From assembly GCF_022664435.1 (NCBI RefSeq), contig NZ_JAKREU010000006.1:62001-126000 (forward strand): a DNA stretch of 64,000 nt, read 5' to 3'. Source of the DNA: Sphingomonas panni. Its GTDB lineage: Bacteria; Pseudomonadota; Alphaproteobacteria; Sphingomonadales; Sphingomonadaceae. A model generated the notes under the pieces. That model was not told the origin of the DNA. It searched no databases and saw nothing but the letters and a program-made list of their open reading frames with translations. The position numbers were made by a program, and so were the translations under genes. This document shows positions 29,379 through 38,042 of this stretch, piece by piece (within the stretch, counting starts at the first letter, position 1; each line of letters starts with the position of its first letter).

Positions 29379-29684
29379 ATGGCGAAACTGAGTTCCGTGA
29401 ACAAGAACGAGCGCCGTCGCGCACTCGTCAAGAAGTTCGCGCCCAAATATGCGAAGCTGAAGGCGATCGCAGCCGATACGTCGCTCGACGAAACCGAGCG
29501 TCTGATCGCGCGGCTGAAGATGGCCGAGATTCCCCGCAACGGGAATCCGACCCGCATCCGCAACCGTTGCGAGCTGACGGGTCGTCCCCGCGGCTATTAT
29601 CGCAAGTTCCGTCTCGCCCGCGTCATGCTGCGTGAACTGGCCAACAAGGGCCTGATCCCCGGCGTCACGAAGTCGAGCTGGTAA
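29379..29684 (+). CDS. rpsN: Ribosomal protein S14
   Basis: 30S head protein, 101 residues, the long zinc-free type: [20 protein letters not shown] has a single Cys rather than the CxxC pairs of the zinc form. The C-terminus ends [11 protein letters not shown]. An AAAGAGAG segment 18 bases upstream is the nearest ribosome-site match. Confidence 0.98.
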   Translation: MAKLSSVNKNERRRALVKKFAPKYAKLKAIAADTSLDETERLIARLKMAEIPRNGNPTRIRNRCELTGRPRGYYRKFRLARVMLRELANKGLIPGVTKSSW

Positions 29685-29695
29685 GGAACACAGCA

Positions 29696-30091
29696 ATGGC
29701 ATTGACCGATCCCCTGGGTGACATGCTCACCCGCATCCGCAACGGCCAGCGCGCGCGCAAGGACAGTGTCCTGACGCCTGCCAGCAAGTTGCGGGCCCGT
29801 GTCCTCGACGTGCTGCAGCGCGAGGGCTATATCCGTGGCTATAGCGAAGAGCAGATGGGCCCCGCGGCCGGCATCCGCATCGAGCTGAAGTATTTCGAAG
29901 GCCAGCCGGCGATCAAGCACGTCGCGCGCGTCTCGAAGCCCGGCCGTCGCGTCTATTCGGGTTCGCAGGAGCTGCCGAAGGTGCGCAACGGCCTCGGCAT
30001 CACCATCGTCTCGACGCCGCGTGGCGTTCTGTCCGACGCCGAAGCGCGCGAACAGAATGTCGGTGGCGAAGTCCTCGCGGAGGTCTTCTGA
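29696..30091 (+). CDS. rpsH: Ribosomal protein S8
   Basis: 16S-binding protein, the spc operon autoregulator in E. coli. 131 residues: [20 protein letters not shown], then [24 protein letters not shown] segment here as [20 protein letters not shown], and [25 protein letters not shown] lies ahead of the ATG. The stop overlaps the rplF start (TGATG). Confidence 0.98.
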   Translation: MALTDPLGDMLTRIRNGQRARKDSVLTPASKLRARVLDVLQREGYIRGYSEEQMGPAAGIRIELKYFEGQPAIKHVARVSKPGRRVYSGSQELPKVRNGLGITIVSTPRGVLSDAEAREQNVGGEVLAEVF

Positions 30092-30624
30092 TGAGCCGCA
30101 TTGGTAAGAAGGCAGTCCCGGTTCCGGCCGGCGTGACCGCCAACATCGCAGGGCGCGAGCTGAGCGTTAAGGGCCCGAAGGGCACGCTGACGCTGCCGCT
30201 GGCCGACGACATCGCCTATGCCGTCGAAGGCGACAGCATCTCGGTGCAGCCGGCCAACGACACCAAGCGCGCTCGCGCGTTCTGGGGCATGCAGCGCACG
30301 CTCGTGCAGAATCTGATCACCGGCGTGACCACCGGCTTCACCAAGAAGCTGCTGATCACCGGCGTCGGCTATCGCGCCGCGGCCCAGGGCAAGAACCTGA
30401 AGCTGCAGCTCGGCTACAGCCACGACGTCAACATCGACGTGCCGGAAGGCATCGAGATCAAGACGCCCGATCAGACCACGATCGAAATCAGCGGGATCGA
30501 CAAGCAGAAGGTCGGTCAGATCGCTGCCGAGATCCGTCGTTGGCGTAAGCCCGAGCCGTACAAGGGCAAGGGCATCAAGTACGACGGCGAGTTCATCTTC
30601 CGCAAGGAAGGGAAGAAGAAGTAA
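30091..30624 (+). CDS. rplF: Ribosomal protein L6
   Basis: 50S protein near the factor-binding site. 177 residues: [39 protein letters not shown], and [20 protein letters not shown]. It overlaps both rpsH and rplR by one base. Confidence 0.98.
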   Translation: MSRIGKKAVPVPAGVTANIAGRELSVKGPKGTLTLPLADDIAYAVEGDSISVQPANDTKRARAFWGMQRTLVQNLITGVTTGFTKKLLITGVGYRAAAQGKNLKLQLGYSHDVNIDVPEGIEIKTPDQTTIEISGIDKQKVGQIAAEIRRWRKPEPYKGKGIKYDGEFIFRKEGKKK

Positions 30625-30980
30625 TGACCAAGGGTCTCTCCCTCTTCGAGAAGCGCCGTCGGCGCAATCGCACCGCGCTCAAGGCGCGTTCGGGCGGCCG
30701 TGCGCGGCTGTCGATCCATCGTTCGGGCAAGCACATCTATGCCCAGGTCATCGACGATGCAGCGGGTCGCACCGTTGCCTCGGCGTCGACGCTGGAAAAG
30801 GACGTGCGTGGCACTTCGGGCGCGAACATCGCTGCCGCGACGGCAGTCGGCACCCGCGTAGCGGAAGCGGCCAAGGCCGCCGGCGTGACGCAGGTCGTGT
30901 TCGACCGTGGCGGCTTCCTGTTCCACGGCCGCGTCAAGGCGCTGGCCGAGGCCGCCCGCGAAGCCGGATTGGAGTTCTAA
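30624..30980 (+). CDS. rplR: Ribosomal protein L18
   Basis: 5S rRNA-binding protein of the central protuberance. 118 residues: [40 protein letters not shown], and [20 protein letters not shown]. It starts in the rplF stop codon (TAATG) and is 3 bases from rpsE. Confidence 0.98.
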   Translation: MTKGLSLFEKRRRRNRTALKARSGGRARLSIHRSGKHIYAQVIDDAAGRTVASASTLEKDVRGTSGANIAAATAVGTRVAEAAKAAGVTQVVFDRGGFLFHGRVKALAEAAREAGLEF

Positions 30981-30983
30981 GAC

Positions 30984-31697
30984 ATGGCTGACGAAAACAA
31001 TCAGGCCGAAGCGCCCGTCGTCGAAGCGACGGGTGGCGAGCAGCCGCAGGGCCGTGGGCCCCGTGGTGGCCGTGGTCGTGGCGGCCCCGGCGGCGACAAC
31101 CGTGGCCGTGGCGGCCGTGACGGCAACCGTGGCCGTCGCGACGATCGTCGCGGCGCCGAGGATGGCGGCGAGGAGCTGATCGAAAAGCTCGTCCACATCA
31201 ACCGCGTGTCGAAGACCGTGAAGGGCGGCAAGCGCTTCGGTTTCGCAGCACTCGTCGTCGTCGGCGATGGCAAGGGCCGCGTCGGCTTCGGCCATGGCAA
31301 GGCGCGCGAAGTGCCGGAAGCCATTTCGAAGGCGACCGCCGCTGCCAAGAAGGCGATGGTCCGCGTGCCGCTCAAGGACGGTCGCACGCTGCATCACGAC
31401 GGCAACGGTCACTTCGGTGCCGGTCGCGTGACGGTGCGTTCGGCTCCGGCCGGTACCGGCATCATCGCGGGTGGCCCGATGCGCGCCATCTTCGAATCGC
31501 TGGGCGTGGCCGACGTCGTGACCAAGTCGGTCGGCACGTCGAACCCGTACAACATGATCCGTGCGACCTTCGAGGCGCTGAACGACCAGTCGTCGCCGAA
31601 GGCGGTGGCCCAGCGTCGCGGCAAGAAGATCGCCGACCTGCTGGGTCGTGGCGGATCGCAGACCGCCGAGGCTGATGCCGCGGCGATCGTGGAGTAA
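30984..31697 (+). CDS. rpsE: Ribosomal protein S5 with RGG-rich N-terminal extension
   Basis: 30S accuracy and mRNA-unwinding protein. 237 residues, about 70 more than E. coli S5. The core starts near residue 66 ([20 protein letters not shown]) and carries [16 protein letters not shown] [20 protein letters not shown] and [19 protein letters not shown]. The extra N-terminus is acidic for 20 residues and then Gly/Arg repeats ([32 protein letters not shown]), an RGG-box-like disordered RNA-binding tail. The extension is uninterrupted in frame and the ATG lies 3 bases after rplR. Confidence 0.97.
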   Translation: MADENNQAEAPVVEATGGEQPQGRGPRGGRGRGGPGGDNRGRGGRDGNRGRRDDRRGAEDGGEELIEKLVHINRVSKTVKGGKRFGFAALVVVGDGKGRVGFGHGKAREVPEAISKATAAAKKAMVRVPLKDGRTLHHDGNGHFGAGRVTVRSAPAGTGIIAGGPMRAIFESLGVADVVTKSVGTSNPYNMIRATFEALNDQSSPKAVAQRRGKKIADLLGRGGSQTAEADAAAIVE

Positions 31698-31703
31698 CGA
31701 GCG

Positions 31704-31880
31704 ATGGCAACCGTCAAGATCACCCAGACCGGGTCGCCGATCCGCCGGACCAAGGACCAGCGCGCGACGCTGATCGGTCTCGGCCTTAACAAGATGCACA
31801 AGACCGTGGAACTGGCCGACACCCCCGAGGTGCGTGGCATGATCCGCAAGGTGCAGCACATGGTGTCGGTCGAAGGCTGA
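31704..31880 (+). CDS. rpmD: Ribosomal protein L30
   Basis: Small 50S protein of 58 residues, read directly from the sequence: [20 protein letters not shown], then [20 protein letters not shown] and a [13 protein letters not shown] end. It starts 6 bases after rpsE. A terminator-like hairpin follows. Confidence 0.96.
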   Translation: MATVKITQTGSPIRRTKDQRATLIGLGLNKMHKTVELADTPEVRGMIRKVQHMVSVEG

Positions 31881-31911
31881 GGCCTTCCACCTTTACCGGT
31901 GACAAATGCGG

Positions 31912-31946
31912 GGAAGGGGGCTAATCGGCCCCCTTCCTCATTTTCT
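31912..31946 (+). terminator. Intrinsic terminator between rpmD and rplO
   Basis: Perfect 10-bp stem GGAAGGGGGC / GCCCCCTTCC with a 6-base loop TAATCG, followed by TCATTTTCT. It is a good match to an intrinsic terminator, yet it sits in the middle of the spc operon 35 bases ahead of rplO. Confidence 0.75.
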
Positions 31947-31980
31947 ATCAGCGCGAACATAGCGAAAGCGAGTGCAACAC

Positions 31981-32511
31981 ATGAAACTCAACGAAATCCG
32001 TGACAACGACGGCGCCCGCAAGAGCCGGATGCGCGTCGGCCGGGGCATCGGCTCGGGCAAGGGCAAGACCGCCGGCCGTGGCCAGAAGGGCCAGAAGAGC
32101 CGCGAAGGTGTCTCGATCAACGGCTTCGAGGGCGGTCAGATGCCGCTTCACATGCGGATCCCGAAGCGCGGCTTCAACAACATCTTCGCCAAGGATTACG
32201 CCGAAGTGAACCTCGGTGCGATTCAGAAGGCGGTCGACGCCGGCAAGATCGAAGCCGGCGCGTCGCTCGATCACGCTGCGCTGAAGGCGGCGAACCTGGC
32301 CCGTGGCGGCAAGGACGGCGTCCGTCTGCTCGGCAAGGGCGAACTGAACGTGAAGCTGGCCTTCACCGTTGCCGGTGCGTCGAAGTCGGCCATCGAAGCG
32401 GTCGAAAAGGCCGGTGGTTCGGTGTCTGTCATCGAAGTCGTGCCCGCGCACGAAAAGGCCGCTGCCAAGAAGGGCAAGACGCTCGCCGCCAAGAAGGCCG
32501 CGCACGCCTGA
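31981..32511 (+). CDS. rplO: Ribosomal protein L15
   Basis: 50S late-assembly protein. 176 residues: [59 protein letters not shown]. The C-terminus is a Lys/Ala-rich tail ([19 protein letters not shown]). The GTG at 31972 would add three residues and is not used by homologues. Confidence 0.98.
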   Translation: MKLNEIRDNDGARKSRMRVGRGIGSGKGKTAGRGQKGQKSREGVSINGFEGGQMPLHMRIPKRGFNNIFAKDYAEVNLGAIQKAVDAGKIEAGASLDHAALKAANLARGGKDGVRLLGKGELNVKLAFTVAGASKSAIEAVEKAGGSVSVIEVVPAHEKAAAKKGKTLAAKKAAHA

Positions 32512-32523
32512 GGTCCCACCCGC

Positions 32524-32636
32524 TCGGTTCGAGCAGCTTCGAGCCTGTCGAGAAGCGTCTGTTGAGAACTCCCGCCTAGCGGACCGCGTTCTCGATACGC
32601 GCTCTCGACAAGCTCGATCGCTACTCGAACTGAACG
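32524..32636. repeat. TTCGAGC-type repeat between rplO and secY
   Basis: Begins CGGTTCGAGCAGCTTCGAGC and continues TGTCGAGAAGCG; the other end is CGACAAGCTCGATCGCTACT followed by CGAACTGAACGG, so the ends are imperfect inverted copies. The first 30 bases recur with one difference at 54487. It is a dispersed intergenic repeat of about 110 bases. Confidence 0.75.
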
Positions 32637-32747
32637 GCATGAACGGACGGGGGTGAGCGCGCTCCCCCTTAGACATCCCGGCAGCAACCCCTATATGGTC
32701 GCCGGGGGGTGGGCTGATGGCCCGCCAGCATCATTCGGGACATATCC

Positions 32748-34115
32748 ATGGCAGCCGCCTCAGACGGTCTTGCGACCAATCTCAATCTGTCCAAATTCGG
32801 TCAGGCGACCGAACTCAAGAAGCGCCTGTGGTTTACGCTCGGAGCACTGATCGTGTTCCGCATGCTGAGCTATGTGCCGCTGCCGGGCATCGACCCGACG
32901 CAGCTCGGCCTGCTCGCGAACCAGACCCAAGGCGGCGTTCTCGATTTCTTCAACACCTTTTCGGGCGGTGCGCTGACGCGCATGTCGGTCGTCGCGCTGG
33001 GCGTCATGCCCTATATCACCGCGTCGATCGTCGTGCAGCTCGCCACCTCGCTCTCGCCCCAGCTCGCCGCCATCAAGAAGGAAGGCGAATCGGGCCGCAA
33101 GAAGCTGAACCAGTATACCCGCTACGGCACGGTGCTGCTGACCGCGATCCAGGGCTATACCATCGCCGTCGGGCTGGAGGCATTCGGTGCCTCGGCCGGC
33201 GCGCAGGCGGTGATCGAGCCGGGCATGACCTTCCGCATCGCCGCGGTCATCTCGCTGATCGGCGGCACGATGTTCCTGATGTGGCTGGGTGAGCAGATCA
33301 CGAGCCGCGGCATCGGCAACGGCATCTCACTCATCATCATGGCCGGTATCGTCGCGCATCTGCCGACGACCTTGGTCCAGCTGTTCGAGGGCAGCCGGTC
33401 GGGCACGATGAACCCGCTGACGCTGATCGGCATCATCGTGGCGGTCGCCGGCCTGGTCCTGTTCATTTGCTTCATGGAGCGCGCCCAGCGCCGCATCCTC
33501 ATCCAGTACCCCAAGCGTCAGACCGCGCGCGGGGTGCAGGCGGATCGCAGCCACCTGCCGCTGAAGATCAACACCGCGGGCGTGATCCCGCCGATCTTCG
33601 CCTCCTCGCTGTTGCTGATGCCGGTGACGATCACCCAGTTCGCCGGACAGGCGACGGCAGGTGAAAGCCGCTGGGGCGATTTCATCATCACCCTCAACCA
33701 GTATCTGGCGCATGGTCAGCCGCTGTACATGCTGCTGTACGGCGCGGGCATCGTGTTCTTCTCGTTCTTCTACACCGCGATCGTCTTCAATCCCGAAGAG
33801 ACCGCCGACAATCTGAAGCGCTATGGCGGGTTCATCCCCGGCATCCGCCCGGGCAAGAATACCGAGAATTACTTCGATTACGTGCTGACCCGGATCACGG
33901 TCATCGGCGCGGCCTATCTGGTCATCATCTGCCTGTTGCCCGAATATCTGGTATCGGCGCTGTCGATTCCCTTCTATCTGGGCGGCACCAGCCTGCTCAT
34001 CGTCGTGAACGTGACGATGGATACGGTGACGCAGATCCAGTCGCATTTGCTGGCGCACCAGTATGGCGACCTCATCAAGAAGGCCAAGCTGAAGGGCGGA
34101 CGCCTGCGCGGCTGA
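32748..34115 (+). CDS. secY: SecY protein translocase channel
   Basis: Central pore of the Sec translocon in the inner membrane. 455 residues with ten predicted membrane helices. Diagnostic segments: FRMLSYVPLPGIDPTQL after helix 1, the plug-region FFNTFSGGALTRMSVVALGV, LGEQITSRGIGNGISLIIMA, QYPKRQTARGVQADRSHLPL, and GGFIPGIRPGKNTENYFDYV. It is 25 bases ahead of adk, the usual secY-adk pairing. Confidence 0.98.
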   Translation: MAAASDGLATNLNLSKFGQATELKKRLWFTLGALIVFRMLSYVPLPGIDPTQLGLLANQTQGGVLDFFNTFSGGALTRMSVVALGVMPYITASIVVQLATSLSPQLAAIKKEGESGRKKLNQYTRYGTVLLTAIQGYTIAVGLEAFGASAGAQAVIEPGMTFRIAAVISLIGGTMFLMWLGEQITSRGIGNGISLIIMAGIVAHLPTTLVQLFEGSRSGTMNPLTLIGIIVAVAGLVLFICFMERAQRRILIQYPKRQTARGVQADRSHLPLKINTAGVIPPIFASSLLLMPVTITQFAGQATAGESRWGDFIITLNQYLAHGQPLYMLLYGAGIVFFSFFYTAIVFNPEETADNLKRYGGFIPGIRPGKNTENYFDYVLTRITVIGAAYLVIICLLPEYLVSALSIPFYLGGTSLLIVVNVTMDTVTQIQSHLLAHQYGDLIKKAKLKGGRLRG

Positions 34116-34140
34116 GCGTAACAGGACTAAGGGGGCAGCT

Positions 34141-34785
34141 ATGGACATCATCCTTCTCGGACCGCCGGGGGCGGGCAAGGGCACCCAGGCCGCGCGGCTC
34201 GAAACGGCGCGCGGCATGGTGCAGCTGTCGACCGGCGACATGCTGCGCGCAGCGGTCAAGGCGGGCAGCCCGGTGGGGCTGCAGGCCAAGGCGGTGATGG
34301 ACGCCGGCGAACTGGTGTCCGACGCTATCGTGTCGGCGCTGATCGGCGAACGGCTCGACCAGCTGGGCGACCGCGGCGCGATCTTCGACGGATATCCGCG
34401 TACCGCCGCCCAGGCCGATGCGCTGGACCTGCTGCTCGAACATCGCGGGCGTCAGCTGACCCATGTGATCGAGCTGGTGGTGGACGAAGATGCGCTGGTC
34501 GAGCGGATCGTCGGTCGCTTTACCTGCGCCAATTGCGGCGCGGGCTATCACGACACGTTCAAGCAGCCTGCCGTCGCCGGCGTCTGCGACGCGTGCGGCG
34601 CGACCGACTTCAAGCGCCGACCCGACGATAACGAGGAAACCGTGCGCACGCGCATGGTCGAATATCGGGCAAAGACCGCGCCGATCCTGCCGCTGTACGA
34701 GGCGCGTGGCCTGGTCCACCGGGTCGACGGCATGGCCGACATGGACGATGTGACGACGCAGATCGCGGCGATTCTCGACAAGTGA
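34141..34785 (+). CDS. adk: Adenylate kinase, zinc-lid type
   Basis: Interconverts ATP + AMP and 2 ADP. 214 residues. P-loop GPPGAGKGTQA at residues 7-17; LSTGDMLRAAV and FDGYPRTAAQADAL for AMP binding. The lid has four cysteines (CANCGAGYH and CDACGATDF), so it should bind structural zinc, unlike the E. coli enzyme. A GGGGGC motif precedes the ATG. Confidence 0.98.
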   Translation: MDIILLGPPGAGKGTQAARLETARGMVQLSTGDMLRAAVKAGSPVGLQAKAVMDAGELVSDAIVSALIGERLDQLGDRGAIFDGYPRTAAQADALDLLLEHRGRQLTHVIELVVDEDALVERIVGRFTCANCGAGYHDTFKQPAVAGVCDACGATDFKRRPDDNEETVRTRMVEYRAKTAPILPLYEARGLVHRVDGMADMDDVTTQIAAILDK

Positions 34786-34838
34786 GGGATGGGGCGGGCT
34801 CCGGTCCGCCCTGTTCGATTTTCGACGCCTTTCCTTCG

Positions 34839-34920
34839 TCACCCCGGGCTTGACCCGGGGTCCCGCTTCCTTGCCGACAGCAGAGAAAAAAGCGGGACCC
34901 CGGATCAAGGCCGGGGTGAC
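34839..34920. repeat. Two-armed palindromic repeat (GTCACCCCGG family) after adk
   Basis: Left arm 34839-34869 (GTCACCCCGGGCTTGACC ... GTCCCGCTT) and right arm 34890-34920 pair at 29 of 31 positions across a 20-base A-rich centre. The same arms recur at 41929-42010. Each arm also folds on itself (CCCCGGG / CCCGGGG). It lies in the adk-rpsM gap. Confidence 0.85.
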
Positions 34921-35023
34921 GATGACATTGGGGTATATACTGTCGCCTTTGCGCCTATCCTTGTCGCATTGACGCGTCGCCTGCCACCCCACGTCCCGTC
35001 CCGAATTTGGTTCCGTCCACCGG

Positions 35024-35052
35024 TTGACAGGGTGGGAATCGGTCCGTATCAG
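35024..35052 (+). promoter_or_regulatory. Sigma-70 type promoter for rpsM / alpha operon
   Basis: Consensus TTGACA at 35024-35029, 17-base spacer, TATCAG at 35047-35052. It would start transcription near 35060, giving a leader of about 125 bases before rpsM. It lies in the 399-base adk-rpsM gap (34786-35184), which otherwise holds the repeat above and no ORF I can support. Confidence 0.6.
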
Positions 35053-35184
35053 CACTCTACCCCGACATACCGGTTACGGCGGCGCTTTCGCGCGTTCGCC
35101 GCGATCGCGCGTGACGGGTTTCAACGCTACGAGATGGGGTGCCGCTGCCATGCGGGGCCTCGTGGAGCTGGGAGAATTTAGTTC

Positions 35185-35553
35185 ATGGCACGTATCGCGG
35201 GTGTTAATATCCCGACCAACAAGCGCGTCATCATCGCGCTGCAGTACATTCACGGCATCGGTCCGGCCAAGGCCAAGCAGCTGACCGATCAGCTGGGCAT
35301 CGCTGCCGAGCGTCGCGTCCAGGACCTGAGCGATCAGGAAGTCCTTCAGATCCGCGAAGCGATCGACGCGAACCACACCGTGGAAGGTGACCTGCGTCGC
35401 CAGACCGCGATGAACATCAAGCGTCTGATGGACCTCGCCTGCTATCGTGGCCTGCGTCACCGCAAGGGCTTGCCGGTTCGCGGCCAGCGCACGCACACCA
35501 ACGCGCGCACCCGCAAGGGCAAGGCGAAGCCGATCGCGGGGAAGAAGAAGTAA
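35185..35553 (+). CDS. rpsM: Ribosomal protein S13
   Basis: 30S head protein contacting tRNAs and the 50S subunit. 122 residues: [39 protein letters not shown], and [27 protein letters not shown] serves as ribosome site. It opens the alpha operon behind its own promoter. Confidence 0.98.
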   Translation: MARIAGVNIPTNKRVIIALQYIHGIGPAKAKQLTDQLGIAAERRVQDLSDQEVLQIREAIDANHTVEGDLRRQTAMNIKRLMDLACYRGLRHRKGLPVRGQRTHTNARTRKGKAKPIAGKKK

Positions 35554-35562
35554 GGCGTTAAG

Positions 35563-35586
35563 AAAACAGTCCGGGGGACTGTTTTT
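35563..35586 (+). terminator. Strong intrinsic terminator between rpsM and rpsK
   Basis: Perfect 10-bp stem AAAACAGTCC / GGACTGTTTT with a GGG loop and a final T run. A run of As on the 5' side makes it symmetrical. It lies 10 bases after the rpsM stop, inside the alpha operon, so it may attenuate rpsK-rpoA-rplQ. Confidence 0.75.
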
Positions 35587-35674
35587 AGCCTTACTCCGTC
35601 GGAGACAGGTTTGAGGCTGATCGCCTCCCGGTCGCCGTACCACGCAAGATACTCTGGTCAGGAACCACACCAAA

Positions 35675-36064
35675 ATGGCACGTGAACCGCAGCGCCTTCG
35701 CCGTCGCGAGCGCAAGAACATCACCGCCGGCGTCGCGCATGTGAACGCCAGCTTCAACAACACCATGATCACCATCACCGATGCGCAGGGGAATGCGATC
35801 AGCTGGTCGTCGGCCGGCATGATGGGCTTCAAGGGCTCGCGCAAGTCGACCCCGTACGCCGCGCAGGTCGCCGCCGAGGATGCTGGCCGCAAGGCGGCCG
35901 ATCACGGCGTGCGCACGCTCGAAGTCGAAGTGAAGGGCCCGGGTTCGGGTCGTGAGTCGGCGCTCCGCGCGCTCCAGGCCGTCGGTTTCCAGATCACGTC
36001 GATCCGCGACGTGACCTCGATCCCGCACAACGGCGTGCGCCCGTCGAAGCGTCGCCGCGTCTGA
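35675..36064 (+). CDS. rpsK: Ribosomal protein S11
   Basis: 30S platform protein at the E site. 129 residues: [40 protein letters not shown], and the end [18 protein letters not shown]. rpsD, which follows rpsK in enterobacteria, is absent, as usual in alphaproteobacteria. Confidence 0.98.
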   Translation: MAREPQRLRRRERKNITAGVAHVNASFNNTMITITDAQGNAISWSSAGMMGFKGSRKSTPYAAQVAAEDAGRKAADHGVRTLEVEVKGPGSGRESALRALQAVGFQITSIRDVTSIPHNGVRPSKRRRV

Positions 36065-36076
36065 TTCGTGCCTGCC

Positions 36077-36138
36077 GCCCCGCCGGGTTCGTCCGGCGGG
36101 GCCGTTCTTTCATGGCGCGGACCCGTCCTTTCCGCGCC
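36077..36138 (+). terminator. Terminator-like hairpin pair between rpsK and rpoA
   Basis: GCCCCGCCGG / CCGGCGGGGC (36077-36102, 10 bp, loop GTTCGT) followed by CGTTCTTTC, then GGCGCGGA / TCCGCGCC (36114-36138, 8 bp). The second ends 19 bases before the rpoA start and could mask its ribosome site region. Confidence 0.6.
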
Positions 36139-36157
36139 GCCAAGCTAGGGGAAGCCC

Positions 36158-37222
36158 GTGTCCGTCAACGCTAAGAACTGGCAGGAACTCAAGAAGCCGA
36201 GCGGCCTCGAGAAGAAGCCGGGCGGCGATCCCAAGCGCCGTTCGACCTTCGTGGCCGAGCCGCTGGAGCGTGGGTTCGGCCTGACGCTCGGCAACGCGCT
36301 GCGTCGCGTGCTGCTGTCGTCGCTGCAGGGCGCCGCCGTCACCTCGATCAAGATCGAGAACGTCCTTCACGAATTTTCCAGCCTTGCCGGCGTCCGCGAG
36401 GACGTGACCGACATGGTGCTGAACGTGAAGCAGATCGCACTGAAGATGCAGGGCGAAGGCCCGAAGCGTCTGCAGCTGTCGGTCACTGGTCCGGCGGAAG
36501 TGAAGGCCGGCGACATCGCCGTCACCGGCGATATCGAGGTCATGAACCCCGATCTGGTGCTGTGCCATCTCGACGATGGTGCGACGCTCAACATGGAACT
36601 GACCGCCGACGTCGGTAAGGGCTATGTGCCCGCCGCCGGCAACCGTCCGGCCGATGCGCCGATCGGTCTGATCCCGGTCGATGCGCTGTATTCGCCGGTG
36701 CGCCAGGTCAGCTACAAGGTCGAGAACACCCGCGTCGGGCAGGAACTGGATTACGACAAGCTGACGCTGACCATCGAAACCGACGGCACCGTCACCCCTG
36801 AGGACGCGCTGGCCTATGCCGGTCGCATCCTTCAGGACCAGCTGGCGCTGTTCGTCCACTTCGACGATTCGACGCTGCCCCGCGCTGCCGCCACCGGTAC
36901 GCAGGTCGCAGCACCGCAGAGCGAAGGTCAGGGCGATACCGCGCAGATCAATCGTTACCTGCTCAAGAAGGTCGACGAACTCGAACTGTCGGTTCGTAGC
37001 GCCAACTGCCTCAAGAACGACAACATCATCTATATCGGCGATCTGGTCCAGAAGACCGAAGCCGAGATGCTGCGCACCCCGAATTTCGGTCGCAAGTCGC
37101 TGAACGAAATCAAGGAAGTGCTGTCGTCGATGGGCCTTCGCCTCGGCATGGACATCCCCGGATGGCCGCCCGAGAACATCGAAGAGATGGCGAAGAAGCT
37201 CGAGCAGGAGATTATGGGCTGA
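36158..37222 (+). CDS. rpoA: RNA polymerase alpha subunit
   Basis: Assembly scaffold of RNA polymerase. 354 residues, GTG start behind TAGGGGAAG. The N-terminal domain has [20 protein letters not shown] and [20 protein letters not shown]; the C-terminal domain, which binds UP elements and activators, has [19 protein letters not shown] and [17 protein letters not shown]. The linker (about 235-265) carries an Ala/Gln-rich stretch. Confidence 0.98.
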   Translation: MSVNAKNWQELKKPSGLEKKPGGDPKRRSTFVAEPLERGFGLTLGNALRRVLLSSLQGAAVTSIKIENVLHEFSSLAGVREDVTDMVLNVKQIALKMQGEGPKRLQLSVTGPAEVKAGDIAVTGDIEVMNPDLVLCHLDDGATLNMELTADVGKGYVPAAGNRPADAPIGLIPVDALYSPVRQVSYKVENTRVGQELDYDKLTLTIETDGTVTPEDALAYAGRILQDQLALFVHFDDSTLPRAAATGTQVAAPQSEGQGDTAQINRYLLKKVDELELSVRSANCLKNDNIIYIGDLVQKTEAEMLRTPNFGRKSLNEIKEVLSSMGLRLGMDIPGWPPENIEEMAKKLEQEIMG

Positions 37223-37229
37223 TTTTGCA

Positions 37230-37253
37230 CCGGGGCAGGCGCGCCTGCCCCGG
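37230..37253. terminator. 24-base perfect palindrome after rpoA
   Basis: CCGGGGCAGGCG and CGCCTGCCCCGG meet with no spacer, 8 bases after the rpoA stop. In RNA it would be a very stable stem with a minimal loop. No T run follows. Confidence 0.55.
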
Positions 37254-37297
37254 AGGCAAAACCAGCCCGGCCGGCGGCTTTCCAGGCCGTCCGACGG

Positions 37298-37405
37298 CAC
37301 GGGCTTGGCCCGTGTCGGGCAAGTTTTAAAAATCGCGGCAAGTGTGAACTTAGTGAACTTTGCCGCGAACAGGCCAACCGGTGGCAGCCTCTAAACCGCC
37401 ACCAG
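37298..37405 (+). promoter_or_regulatory. Structured leader of rplQ
   Basis: Three further stems lie in the 231-base rpoA-rplQ gap: CACGGGC / GCCCGTG (about 37298-37314), CGCGGCAA / TTGCCGCG (37334-37341 with 37360-37367) enclosing the tandem GTGAACTTA-GTGAACTT, and GGTGGC / GCCACC (about 37380-37402). The reason for so much structure is unknown; control of rplQ separately from rpoA would fit. Confidence 0.4.
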
Positions 37406-37453
37406 CTCTGGGGATTCCGTGACACGGCCCCTTAACGAACGAAGGAAATACCC

Positions 37454-37876
37454 ATGCGTCATCGCTTCGGCGGCCGTAAGCTGCAGCGTACCTCGGCACA
37501 TCGCATTGCGCTGTTCCGCAACATGTCGGCCGCGCTGATCAAGCACGAGCAGATCACCACCACCGTCGCCAAGGCGAAGGAACTGCGTCCCTACGTCGAA
37601 AAGCTGATCACGCTGGCGAAGAAGGGCGGCCTGTCGAACCGTCGTCTCGCGCACGCTCGTCTGCTCGACGATGCGCAGCTGACCAAGCTGTTCGACGTGC
37701 TGGCGACCCGCTACGCCGATCGCAACGGTGGCTATACCCGCATCATCAAGGCCGGCATCCGCGCCTCGGACGCCTCGCCGATGGCGATCATCGAATTCGT
37801 CGACCGCGACTTGTCGGCGAAGGGTCAGGATTCGGGCCCGGTGATCAGCGAAGAGGATTTCGACGAAGCCGCCTGA
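37454..37876 (+). CDS. rplQ: Ribosomal protein L17
   Basis: 50S protein at the tunnel exit and last gene of the cluster. 140 residues: [40 protein letters not shown], and [20 protein letters not shown]. The end is an acidic extension ([11 protein letters not shown]). AACGAAGGAA precedes the ATG. Confidence 0.98.
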   Translation: MRHRFGGRKLQRTSAHRIALFRNMSAALIKHEQITTTVAKAKELRPYVEKLITLAKKGGLSNRRLAHARLLDDAQLTKLFDVLATRYADRNGGYTRIIKAGIRASDASPMAIIEFVDRDLSAKGQDSGPVISEEDFDEAA

Positions 37877-37906
37877 TCGGCGTTTCGGTCGAGAGACACA
37901 GGGACG

Positions 37907-37944
37907 GGGCGGTCGTACTTCGGTACGGCCGCCCTTTCTCGTTT
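37907..37944 (+). terminator. Intrinsic terminator ending the ribosomal cluster
   Basis: 12-bp stem GGGCGGTCGTAC / GTACGGCCGCCC closed by a TTCG tetraloop (one T-G wobble), followed by TTTCTCGTTT. Confidence 0.85.
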
Positions 37945-37970
37945 GAACGGGTAACATTGTCTCCACGGGG

Positions 37971-37998
37971 TTGCGTAGGCGTACGGGTCGCGTATCCT
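37971..37998 (+). promoter_or_regulatory. Candidate promoter of the prolyl oligopeptidase gene
   Basis: TTGCGT, 16-base spacer, TATCCT, ending 44 bases before the ATG. Match is moderate. Confidence 0.3.
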
Positions 37999-38042
37999 GC
38001 TGGTAACGCCGGATACCTTCCGGCTCGTCCCGTGGAGCAACG

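Noticed and set aside
36065..36157. Missing rpsD between rpsK and rpoA as a deletion
   Set aside because: Absence of rpsD from the alpha operon is normal in alphaproteobacteria.
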